A stretch of 5,597 bases of DNA from Pseudomonadota bacterium (GTDB lineage Bacteria > Pseudomonadota > Alphaproteobacteria > Rhizobiales > Beijerinckiaceae). Location: assembly GCA_021812505.1 (NCBI GenBank), contig JAKANG010000131.1, positions 1 through 5,597 of the forward strand. Direction: 5' to 3'. Below are positions 1 through 5,597 of the stretch, piece after piece. The notes below the pieces were generated by a model. The model saw nothing but the letters and a program-made list of their open reading frames with translations, ran no database searches and was not told the origin of the DNA. The position numbers and the translations under genes were made by a program. Within the stretch, counting starts at the first letter, position 1, and every line of letters begins with the position of its first letter.

Positions 1-123
1 GCCCTGGCGAACATCGTCGAGATCGCGCCGAAAAAGCCGAAGCACCACCTAATGGTGCTCGGCCTGTCCGGGCGCGGCGACAAGGACATTTTCACTGTCG
101 CCGACCACCTGGGAGGCATGTGA
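1..123 (+). CDS. trpB: Tryptophan synthase beta subunit, 3' end only (partial)
   Basis: The window opens inside this gene in frame 1, and 40 residues precede the TGA at 121-123. TrpB is the PLP enzyme that condenses indole, channelled from TrpA, with L-serine to give L-tryptophan in the cytoplasm. The visible fragment carries the C-terminal signature [16 protein letters not shown]. Its Ser (codon 67-69) corresponds to the serine that contacts the pyridine nitrogen of PLP in Salmonella TrpB (Ser377). The C-terminus ends shortly after this motif, as usual for the family, so the stop looks genuine. The trpA start follows immediately, which supports the assignment and implies one alpha2beta2 complex made from a single message. 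The catalytic lysine and most of the protein lie to the left of the window. Confidence 0.96.
   Translation, partial: ALANIVEIAPKKPKHHLMVLGLSGRGDKDIFTVADHLGGM
111..116 (+). promoter_or_regulatory. Ribosome binding site of trpA, inside the trpB 3' end
   Basis: GGGAGG lies 7 nt before the trpA ATG at 124 and also encodes part of the last residues of TrpB (Gly-Gly-Met). Its spacing supports ATG 124 as the start. Its position inside trpB means ribosomes finishing trpB pass directly over it, fitting coupled, near-equimolar synthesis of the two subunits. Confidence 0.75.
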
Positions 124-960
124 ATGAGCCGGATCGACCGGCGTTTCGCCGCTGTCAAAGCGCAGGGCCGCGCAGCGCTCGTCACCTTCGTCATGGCCGG
201 CGATCCCGATCCGGCCTTGTCGCTGGACATTCTGAAAGCTCTGGCCAAGGCCGGCGCCGATGTCATCGAGGTCGGCATGCCCTTTTCCGACCCGATGGCG
301 GACGGCCCCGCGGTCCAGGCCGCGGGCCTGCGCGCGCTCCACGCCGGCATGACTTTGCGCGGCGTGCTGAAAATCGTCGCCGAGTTCCGCAAGCAGGACG
401 CCGACACGCCGATCATCCTGATGGGTTATTACAACCCGATCTATGTCTATGGCGTGGACAAATTCCTGACCGACGCCAAAGCCGCTGGCGCCGATGGGAT
501 GATCGTCGTCGATCTGCCGCCCGAGGAGGACGAGGAGCTCTGCCTGCCGGCGCTCAAAGCGGGCCTGAGCTTCATCCGGCTGGCGACCCCGACCACGGAC
601 GACGCCCGCCTGCCGTCGGTCCTCGCCAATACGTCGGGCTTCGTCTATTATGTCTCGATCACCGGAGTCACCGGCTCGGCCCGTCCCGATTATTCCCGAG
701 TCGCGATAGCCGTCAAAAGGATCAAGGGCCATACGGCGTTGCCGGTTGCGGTCGGCTTCGGCGTCAAGGACGCGGCTGCTGCGCGCGAGATCGCTCAAAG
801 CGCCGATGGCGTGGTGGTCGGCTCGGCGCTGATCGACGCGCTCGCCGGAACGCTTGACGCGCAGGGGCGCGGCGGGCCGGCGACGGTCGCAGCGGTCGGG
901 AAACTGGCGGGCGAACTGGCGGCCGGCGTCGCCGCCGCGAAGGAGCGCGCGATCCCATGA
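124..960 (+). CDS. trpA: Tryptophan synthase alpha subunit
   Basis: This 278-residue protein is close to the usual family length of about 268-280. TrpA cleaves indole-3-glycerol phosphate to indole and glyceraldehyde 3-phosphate, and the indole passes through a tunnel to TrpB. The (beta/alpha)8 fold landmarks are all present. [16 protein letters not shown] carries the catalytic pair Glu49 and Asp60 at exactly the Salmonella/E. coli numbering. The mobile loop-6 motif SITGVTG includes Thr183. The phosphate-binding turns are GFG (211-213) and GSA (233-235). No key residue is missing. The ATG at 124 directly abuts the trpB stop codon and has a good Shine-Dalgarno sequence 7 nt upstream. The gene ends in an ATGA overlap with accD. 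I see no attenuator or promoter between the genes, so control should come from upstream of the window. Confidence 0.98.
   Translation: MSRIDRRFAAVKAQGRAALVTFVMAGDPDPALSLDILKALAKAGADVIEVGMPFSDPMADGPAVQAAGLRALHAGMTLRGVLKIVAEFRKQDADTPIILMGYYNPIYVYGVDKFLTDAKAAGADGMIVVDLPPEEDEELCLPALKAGLSFIRLATPTTDDARLPSVLANTSGFVYYVSITGVTGSARPDYSRVAIAVKRIKGHTALPVAVGFGVKDAAAAREIAQSADGVVVGSALIDALAGTLDAQGRGGPATVAAVGKLAGELAAGVAAAKERAIP
939..945 (+). promoter_or_regulatory. Ribosome binding site of accD, inside trpA
   Basis: GAAGGAG sits within the last codons of trpA, 11 nt before the accD ATG at 957. It supports that start, which overlaps the trpA stop as ATGA. Spacing is slightly long but acceptable, and re-initiation by terminating ribosomes probably contributes. 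Confidence 0.65.
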
Positions 961-1820
961 ACTGGATTTCCAATGTGGTTCCGCCCAAGATCCGCTCGAT
1001 CCTGAAGCGCGAGACCCCCGAGAATCTCTGGGTCAAATGTCCGGAAAGCGGCGCTCTGGTCTTCCACAAGGATCTGGAGGCCAATCTCTTCGTGGTGCCG
1101 GGCTCCGGCTATCACATGAAAATCCCGCCGCGGGCGCGCCTCGACGCCTTGTTCGACGACGGCCAATACGAGGCGATCCCGGTCCCCGAAGTTCCCGCCG
1201 ATCCGCTGAAATTCCGCGACGTCAAGCGCTACACCGACCGGCTCAAGGAAAATCGCGCCAAGACCGGCGCCTATGACGCGGTGACCCTCGCCGCCGGCGC
1301 ACTCCAGGGAATGCAGGTGACGGTCGCAGTCCAGGATTTCGAATTCCTGGGCGGCTCGCTCGGCATGGCCGCGGGCGAGGCCATCGTCGCCGGCATTTTC
1401 CAGGCGATCGAGAAGCGCACGCCCTTCATCATCTTCACCGCCTCGGGCGGCGCGCGCATGCAGGAGGGCATGTTCTCCCTGATGCAGATGCCGCGCACGA
1501 CCGTCGCGGTCCAGCGCCTTAAGGCGGCGAAGCTGCCCTATATCGTGGTGCTGACCAATCCCACCACCGGCGGCGTCACCGCCTCCTACGCCATGCTGGG
1601 CGACATTCACCTCGCCGAACCCGGCGCGGTGATCGGCTTCGCCGGCGCCCGCGTCATCGAGCAGACCATTCGCGAGCGCCTGCCGGAAGGTTTTCAGCGC
1701 GCGGAATATTTACAGCAACATGGCATGGTCGATCTGGTGGTGCCCCGCGCCGAAATGCGCCAGACCCTGGGCCGGATCTGCCGCCTGCTGACCAAGGCGC
1801 CGTCGGTCGAGGCGGCCTGA
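957..1820 (+). CDS. accD: Acetyl-CoA carboxylase carboxyltransferase subunit beta
   Basis: This 287-residue protein is the beta half of the carboxyltransferase that, with AccA, moves the carboxyl group from carboxybiotin on AccB to acetyl-CoA, giving malonyl-CoA for fatty-acid synthesis in the cytoplasm. The crotonase-type core is intact: GGSLG (132-136), the acyl-CoA/oxyanion stretch SGGARMQEG (163-171), [16 protein letters not shown] (201-216) and [12 protein letters not shown] (226-237). The N-terminal region lines up with the E. coli zinc ribbon, but of the four cysteines only Cys28 remains. The other positions are Ser31, Val47 and Ser50. As I recall, other alphaproteobacterial AccD proteins share this loss, so it looks like a lineage trait and not decay. 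The gene overlaps trpA by 4 nt and precedes folC by 4 nt. The accD-folC pairing is widespread in Proteobacteria. AccA is not in the window. Confidence 0.97.
   Translation: MNWISNVVPPKIRSILKRETPENLWVKCPESGALVFHKDLEANLFVVPGSGYHMKIPPRARLDALFDDGQYEAIPVPEVPADPLKFRDVKRYTDRLKENRAKTGAYDAVTLAAGALQGMQVTVAVQDFEFLGGSLGMAAGEAIVAGIFQAIEKRTPFIIFTASGGARMQEGMFSLMQMPRTTVAVQRLKAAKLPYIVVLTNPTTGGVTASYAMLGDIHLAEPGAVIGFAGARVIEQTIRERLPEGFQRAEYLQQHGMVDLVVPRAEMRQTLGRICRLLTKAPSVEAA
1809..1812 (+). promoter_or_regulatory. Weak Shine-Dalgarno-like GAGG before folC
   Basis: GAGG in the last codons of accD is the only purine-rich match before the folC TTG at 1825, and it is 12 nt away, longer than optimal. With the accD stop only 4 nt from the TTG, folC translation probably depends on ribosomes arriving from accD. 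Confidence 0.35.
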
Positions 1821-1824
1821 GCCT

Positions 1825-3147
1825 TTGGCCGCGACGACCAGTGACGCGCTGCTGGCGCGTCTGCTTGAGCTGCATCCCAAGCGGATCGATCTGTCGCTGG
1901 ACAGGATCGAGCGCCTGCTCGCCGCGCTCGACGCTCCGCAAAAGCGCCTGCCGCCGGTCATCCATGTCGCCGGAACCAACGGCAAAGGCTCGACCATCGC
2001 TTTTCTGCGCGCCATTCTCGAGGCCGCCGGCCTTGGCGTCCATGTTTATACTTCGCCCCACCTTGTCGCCTTCCATGAGCGCATCCGCCTCGCGGCGCCG
2101 GGCGGCGGCGCGCTGGTGGAGGACGACGTTCTCGGCGCGACGCTGGCCCAAATCGAACAGGCCAATGGCGGCGCCCCCATCACCTTCTTCGAGGCGACTA
2201 CGGCGGCGGCCTTAAAACTCTTCGCCGAGCGCCCCGCCGAGATTCTGCTGCTCGAAGTAGGGCTGGGCGGCCGGTTCGACGCGACGAATGTGATACCGAC
2301 GCCAGCCTGCACAGTCATCACGCCGGTTTCGATCGACCATGTCGAATTTCTGGGCGACACGCTCGAAAAGATCGCCTTCGAAAAGGCGGGGATCATCAAG
2401 CCGGGCGCGCCCGTGGTGGTTTCGGAACAGCCGAAGGAGGCCTTGGCCGTGATCGAGCGGCAGGCGGCGCGGCTGGGCGCGCCGCTGGTGGTCTACAGCC
2501 AGGAATTTCTTTGCCGCGCCGAACGGGGCCGGCTCGTCTACGAAGATCAACACGGCCTGCTCGACCTGCCTCTGCCGCGCCTGCCGGGCCGCCATCAGAT
2601 CGTCAACGTCGGGACCGCCATCGCCGCCTTGCGCCAATGCGTTCCGAACATTTCGCTGGCGGCTTTCGGACGCGGCATAGCCGCGGCGTCCTGGCCCGGC
2701 CGTTTGCAGAATATCGGACGCGGAAAGCTCGCGGCGCTGGCGCCGGAAGGCGCCGAGCTCTGGCTCGACGGCGCCCATAACGAGGCGGGCGGAAGGGTTC
2801 TGGCCGAAGCCATGGCAGATTTCGAGGACAGGTCGCCTCGACCGCTGATTCTGCTCTACGGCGGCCTCCAGACCAAGGACGCCGCTGCCTTTCTGCGCCA
2901 TTTCGTCGGTCTGGCGAAAGATATCTTCGCTTTGCCGGTGCGCGGCGAACAGGCCGGACGAGCGCCGGAGGAGATCGCTGCGATCGCTCGTGGACTGGGG
3001 ATGCATGTGGAAATTCATCTGCACGCCGAGCAAGCCTTGCGCGCTTTGGCCGCAAGGACATGGGCGGTCCCGCCGCGAATCCTGATCGCGGGCTCGCTCT
3101 ATCTCGTCGGGGAAATTCTCGCCGCCAACGGGACGCCGCCGGATTAA
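1825..3147 (+). CDS. folC: Dihydrofolate synthase / folylpolyglutamate synthase
   Basis: This 440-residue Mur-ligase-family enzyme ATP-dependently joins glutamate to dihydropteroate (making dihydrofolate) and further glutamates to folates. The N-terminal HPKRIDLSLDRIERL resembles the segment of bifunctional FolC such as the E. coli enzyme. The P-loop is GTNGKGST (50-57), followed by TSPHL (76-80), FFEATT (121-126), EVGLGGRFDATN (144-155) and SIDHVEFLG (169-177). FEKAGI (185-190) holds the lysine, Lys187, expected to be carbamylated. The C-terminal domain has LDGAHNEAGG (314-323). All core motifs are intact. The start is TTG at 1825: it is 4 nt after the accD stop, places the N-terminus as in related proteins, and no ATG or GTG in frame precedes the P-loop region. 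Dual activity is inferred from motif similarity; a folylpolyglutamate-only enzyme cannot be fully excluded. Confidence 0.95.
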   Translation: MAATTSDALLARLLELHPKRIDLSLDRIERLLAALDAPQKRLPPVIHVAGTNGKGSTIAFLRAILEAAGLGVHVYTSPHLVAFHERIRLAAPGGGALVEDDVLGATLAQIEQANGGAPITFFEATTAAALKLFAERPAEILLLEVGLGGRFDATNVIPTPACTVITPVSIDHVEFLGDTLEKIAFEKAGIIKPGAPVVVSEQPKEALAVIERQAARLGAPLVVYSQEFLCRAERGRLVYEDQHGLLDLPLPRLPGRHQIVNVGTAIAALRQCVPNISLAAFGRGIAAASWPGRLQNIGRGKLAALAPEGAELWLDGAHNEAGGRVLAEAMADFEDRSPRPLILLYGGLQTKDAAAFLRHFVGLAKDIFALPVRGEQAGRAPEEIAAIARGLGMHVEIHLHAEQALRALAARTWAVPPRILIAGSLYLVGEILAANGTPPD

Positions 3148-3193
3148 TTCTCCCGGACTTCATTGAAATCGGTTAGGAGAAGGCGCCCGAGCC

Positions 3194-3199
3194 AAGGAG
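3194..3199 (+). promoter_or_regulatory. Ribosome binding site of the GNAT acetyltransferase gene
   Basis: AAGGAG lies 10 nt before the ATG at 3210 and decides that start, since the conserved GNAT fold begins only at about residue 19. It is the only clear signal in the 62-nt gap after folC. I could not identify a convincing -35/-10 pair or a T-tailed hairpin there, so whether this gene has its own promoter or is read through from folC is open. Confidence 0.65.
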
Positions 3200-3209
3200 C
3201 AGCCAGCCC

Positions 3210-3839
3210 ATGGATGGACAAGCGGCGGACCAGCGGACCGAAACTCTCAAGGCAAAGGCGGACGAGATCGTCGTTCGGCCTTCGACCGACGCCGACGCCC
3301 CGGCCATGCTCGCCATCTACACCCGCTATGTGACCCATGGCCTCGCCAAGGGCGCGGAATTCGAGCCGATGCAGGCCGGCGACATCAAGCGGCGGCGCAA
3401 GAACATGCAAAAGCACCGGCTGCCGCATCTGGTGGCGGAACTGAACGGCGTGGTGATCGGCTATGCCTATGCCGTGCCCTTCCGCAAACGCCCCGCTTAT
3501 CGCTACAGCGTCAAACATTCGATTTATGTGCATGAAAACCATCTGCGCGCCGGCGCCGGGCGAATGCTGCTGCCGGCGCTGATCGAGGCCTGCGCCAAGT
3601 CCGGCTACCGCCAGATGATCGCCTATGTCGACTCGGAAAATCAGGCGTCGCTGAAACTGCACGAGGCCTGCGGCTTCCGCCGCGTCGCCTATCTGGAGGG
3701 CGTCGGCTTCCGTTTCGGGCGCTGGACCGACAGCGTGATGCTGCAACGCGCGCTGGGCGCGGGCAGCAGCGCGCCGCCGCCCGATTACGTCCCGGTTTCA
3801 GCCGGCGGCGTCGGCGACGTAAGTATGGAATCGGATTGA
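3210..3839 (+). CDS. GNAT N-acetyltransferase, phosphinothricin-acetyltransferase-like
   Basis: This 209-residue cytoplasmic protein is predicted to transfer acetyl from acetyl-CoA to an amine. The fold starts at about residue 20 (IVVRPSTDADAPAMLAIY). FRKRPAYRYSV (91-101) and SIYVHENHLRAGAGRMLLPAL (104-124) follow, the latter with the acetyl-CoA pyrophosphate loop at 113-118. ENQASLKLHEACGF (143-156) and GVGFRFGRWTDSVMLQR (164-180) complete a layout typical of the Pat/Bar and MnaT group (COG1247-like), whose known substrates are phosphinothricin or methionine sulfoximine. The position matching the proposed catalytic Glu88 of Bar, in TVESTVYV, is Lys102 here, so substrate and mechanism may differ. 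An 18-residue charged N-terminal extension and a roughly 27-residue low-complexity C-terminal tail flank the domain. The tail overlaps the convergent decarboxylase gene. The natural substrate cannot be told from sequence. Confidence 0.9.
   Translation: MDGQAADQRTETLKAKADEIVVRPSTDADAPAMLAIYTRYVTHGLAKGAEFEPMQAGDIKRRRKNMQKHRLPHLVAELNGVVIGYAYAVPFRKRPAYRYSVKHSIYVHENHLRAGAGRMLLPALIEACAKSGYRQMIAYVDSENQASLKLHEACGFRRVAYLEGVGFRFGRWTDSVMLQRALGAGSSAPPPDYVPVSAGGVGDVSMESD
3798..3839. other. Convergent 3' overlap of the acetyltransferase and decarboxylase genes
   Basis: The last 14 codons of the plus-strand acetyltransferase (stop TGA at 3837-3839) and the last 14 codons of the minus-strand decarboxylase (stop at 3798-3800) are the same 14 triplets read in opposite directions. 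Each TGA is read as TCA (Ser) on the other strand. There is no intergenic space for a conventional shared terminator, and none was seen nearby. Confidence 0.9.
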
Positions 3840-5597
3840 GCCGTCAGCCGCGATCTCGCGATACACGCCCTGGATCTCCGCCTCGAAGCCGGGGAAAAGA
3901 TTGGCCGAACGCTCGAAGGTTTTCAGATAATCGAGCATGGGCCGCGCGCGCTCGTCCAGAATTTCCCCTGGCGCGATGGTGGCTATGCCCGGAGGATAGA
4001 CCACCCAGAGCGTGGTCGCCATCTTGCCCTCGACCTCGTCGATCGGCAGGTAATGGACCTGGTTGCGGGTCAGTTTCTGCACGGCGTCCTGCGGGCGCAT
4101 GGCGGGGCGGGGCAGATGTTCCGGGCGGAACTGCCGGCGTTGGAGGTCGCTGACGCCGGCGTCGCGATAAAAGGCGTGCATCTCCTGGCACAAGTCGCGC
4201 AGGCGCATGCCGGAATAGCGCTGGCGCCGCCGCGCCACGAATTCGGGGATGACCTCGTCCAGGCACGCATTCTGGTCGTGATAGGTCTTGAAGGCCACCA
4301 GCGCCGAGATCAGCGCGCCGGCCTTGCTTGATTCCACGCCCGGCGTGAGCAGGAACAGCAGCGAATTTAGGTCGTTCTTCTCTGGCACGATGCGGTTTTC
4401 GCGCAAATATTGGGCTACGACCGGCGCCGGCACGCCATGATCGAGGTATTCCCCGCTGGCTCGGTCGAAGCCCGGCGTGAGAAGCGTCAACTTGCAGGGG
4501 TCGGTCAGGGCGTAGTCGGAATCGACATGGCGGAAGCCATGCCAGTTGGCGCCGGGCGCGAAGGCCCAATAATCCGGATTGGCGACGAGATCGTCGGTCG
4601 CGACGTCCTCCCAGGCCATGCGGCCTTCAGGCGTTTCGACCGCGTCGGCAACGAACGGGTCGAAGAACCAGCCTTGCGCCTTGTTCCTCGCCTTTTCCTT
4701 GAACTCCTTTGCGAGCGCCCGGATTTTCTTGCGGATTTCAACGCCGAGTCGGATGGTGTCGTCCCACAGCACCTCGCCCGATTTTCCCTTCATCATCTGA
4801 GCGCCGACATCGAGCGAGGCGAACAGGGGATAGAAGGGCGAGGTCGAGGCATGGACCAGAAAGGTCTCGTTGAAGCGGCGATGCTCGATCCGCCGCGCCT
4901 GTCCCTTGATGTGGCGGTCCTTGACGTGGATTTGCGAGGCCTGGGAAAAGCTCGCCAGCTGCTTGTGGGTCGATTGGGTGGCGATGATCCCCGGCGCGTC
5001 GGCGCCGAGGTCTCTCAGCCCCATGGCGAAGCGGCCGGCGAACAAAGGATGGAATTTCATGAAGCCGGCCCAAGCCTCGTCGAACAGGATATAATCACAA
5101 AGATGTCCGATCTTGGCGAGGATGGTCTCGGCGCTGTAAATCGTTCCGTCATAGGAACATTGCTCGATCACCGCGACGCGGAAGGGCCGATCCTTTTTCC
5201 AGGCGCTCTTGTCGGCCACCAGTGGATTGTCCCTGATTTTCCTGCGGATTTTCTTCTCATCCAGCGCCTCGTAGTCGATCGGCCCGATCAGGCCGAAGGC
5301 GTTGCGGTCGGTCTCGAGATAGATCGGCACGCCGCCCGCGAGCATCAGCGCGCCATGATGGGCGGCCTTGTGGTTGTTGCGGTCGAAAAGCACCAGGTCG
5401 CCCGGCGCCACCAGCGCCGACAGCACGATCTTGTTGGAGCCCGAGGTGCCGTTGAGCACGAAATAGGTGCGCTCGGCCCCGAAAATCCTGGCCGCTTCCT
5501 TTTGCGCCCGCAACGCCGGCCCTTCATGGGTGAGCAGATCGCCCAGCTCCAGCACCGAATTGTCGAGGTCGTCGCGAAAGATCGCCTCACCGAGATG
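3798..5597 (-). CDS. PLP-dependent Orn/Lys/Arg decarboxylase, 5' end missing (likely ornithine type)
   Basis: The frame is open to the window edge, giving 599 visible residues. A GTG at 5553-5555 is not the start, because the in-frame residues before it (HLGEAIFRDDLDNS) continue family sequence. This is the large fold-I decarboxylase family (CadA, SpeF, AdiA), which makes cadaverine, putrescine or agmatine and CO2 in the cytoplasm. In visible numbering: ELGDLLTHEGPAL; NGTSGSNK (49-56) for PLP phosphate; NNHK with the PLP-stacking His76; FDEAW with Asp173 for the pyridine nitrogen; and TQSTHK, whose Lys212 (codon 4962-4964) forms the Schiff base. HASTSPFYPLFASLD and IVPEKNDLNSLLFLLTPG recall SpeF more than CadA, so ornithine is the favoured substrate, though not proven. 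The C-terminal domain is complete (YPPGIATIAPGE, LFPGFEAEIQGVY). By comparison with CadA, roughly 150-170 N-terminal residues, the wing domain, lie beyond the edge. Confidence 0.93.
   Translation of the reverse strand, partial: HLGEAIFRDDLDNSVLELGDLLTHEGPALRAQKEAARIFGAERTYFVLNGTSGSNKIVLSALVAPGDLVLFDRNNHKAAHHGALMLAGGVPIYLETDRNAFGLIGPIDYEALDEKKIRRKIRDNPLVADKSAWKKDRPFRVAVIEQCSYDGTIYSAETILAKIGHLCDYILFDEAWAGFMKFHPLFAGRFAMGLRDLGADAPGIIATQSTHKQLASFSQASQIHVKDRHIKGQARRIEHRRFNETFLVHASTSPFYPLFASLDVGAQMMKGKSGEVLWDDTIRLGVEIRKKIRALAKEFKEKARNKAQGWFFDPFVADAVETPEGRMAWEDVATDDLVANPDYWAFAPGANWHGFRHVDSDYALTDPCKLTLLTPGFDRASGEYLDHGVPAPVVAQYLRENRIVPEKNDLNSLLFLLTPGVESSKAGALISALVAFKTYHDQNACLDEVIPEFVARRRQRYSGMRLRDLCQEMHAFYRDAGVSDLQRRQFRPEHLPRPAMRPQDAVQKLTRNQVHYLPIDEVEGKMATTLWVVYPPGIATIAPGEILDERARPMLDYLKTFERSANLFPGFEAEIQGVYREIAADGSIRFHTYVADAAG

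Noticed and set aside
49..798. Long minus-strand open frame (249 codons) antisense to trpB/trpA
   Set aside because: It lies opposite a TrpA with every catalytic residue intact. The translation is rich in Arg, Gly, Asp and Ala with no recognisable domain, as expected for an antisense shadow in G+C-rich DNA.
795..1610. Minus-strand open frame (271 codons) antisense to accD
   Set aside because: It is composition-driven, with no domain or plausible start context, and sits opposite a clearly conserved accD.
2212..3033. Minus-strand open frame (273 codons) antisense to folC
   Set aside because: It has no recognisable protein motif and is fully explained as a shadow of the conserved folC reading frame.
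3148..3181. Inverted repeat TTCTCC / GGAGAA (3148-3153 and 3176-3181) just after the folC stop, considered as a terminator
   Set aside because: The stem is only 6 bp with a 22-nt loop and little internal pairing, and no T-run follows. It may be chance and is not good evidence for a terminator.
3163..3190. TTGAAA at 3163-3168 as a possible -35 box for the acetyltransferase gene
   Set aside because: No recognisable -10 element occurs at the right distance; the following bases are G+C-rich (GGCGCCCGAGCC).
3844..4569. Minus-strand open frame (241 codons) in another frame within the decarboxylase
   Set aside because: It overlaps the C-terminal half of an intact, well-conserved decarboxylase and shows no domain of its own.
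5553..5555. GTG on the minus strand as the start of the decarboxylase
   Set aside because: The reading frame continues upstream to the window edge with family-like sequence, and starting here would remove the N-terminal domain and part of the core.

Overview
The window reads as an ordinary chromosomal segment of an alphaproteobacterium, most likely of the order Hyphomicrobiales (Rhizobiales). Three things suggest this: high G+C with strong G/C preference at third codon positions, the gene order trpB-trpA-accD-folC, and an AccD of the alphaproteobacterial type that lacks most of the zinc-ribbon cysteines. Genus cannot be fixed from this sequence.

Positions 1-3147 hold a tightly packed plus-strand operon: the last 40 codons of trpB (tryptophan synthase beta), complete trpA (tryptophan synthase alpha), complete accD (acetyl-CoA carboxylase carboxyltransferase beta subunit) and complete folC (dihydrofolate/folylpolyglutamate synthase). 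The junctions are 0 nt (TGA directly followed by ATG), a 4-nt ATGA overlap, and a 4-nt gap to a TTG start, so translation is probably coupled throughout. The operon joins tryptophan synthesis, the first committed step of fatty-acid synthesis and folate polyglutamylation. This is a conserved neighbourhood rather than a single pathway.

After a 62-nt gap, positions 3210-3839 encode a GNAT acetyltransferase of the phosphinothricin-acetyltransferase-like group, with its own good ribosome binding site. It converges on a minus-strand gene (3798-5597, running off the right edge) for a large PLP-dependent Orn/Lys/Arg decarboxylase, most like the inducible ornithine decarboxylase (SpeF) type by motif. 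The two 3' ends overlap by 42 bp in exact codon register, so each stop codon is read as a serine codon in the other gene.

No RNA gene, mobile element, CRISPR array, prophage or convincing terminator was seen. No new system is evident. The points worth a second look are the missing zinc ligands in AccD, a lysine at the usual catalytic glutamate position of the acetyltransferase, the in-register convergent overlap, and the departure from the usual rhizobial gene order after folC.
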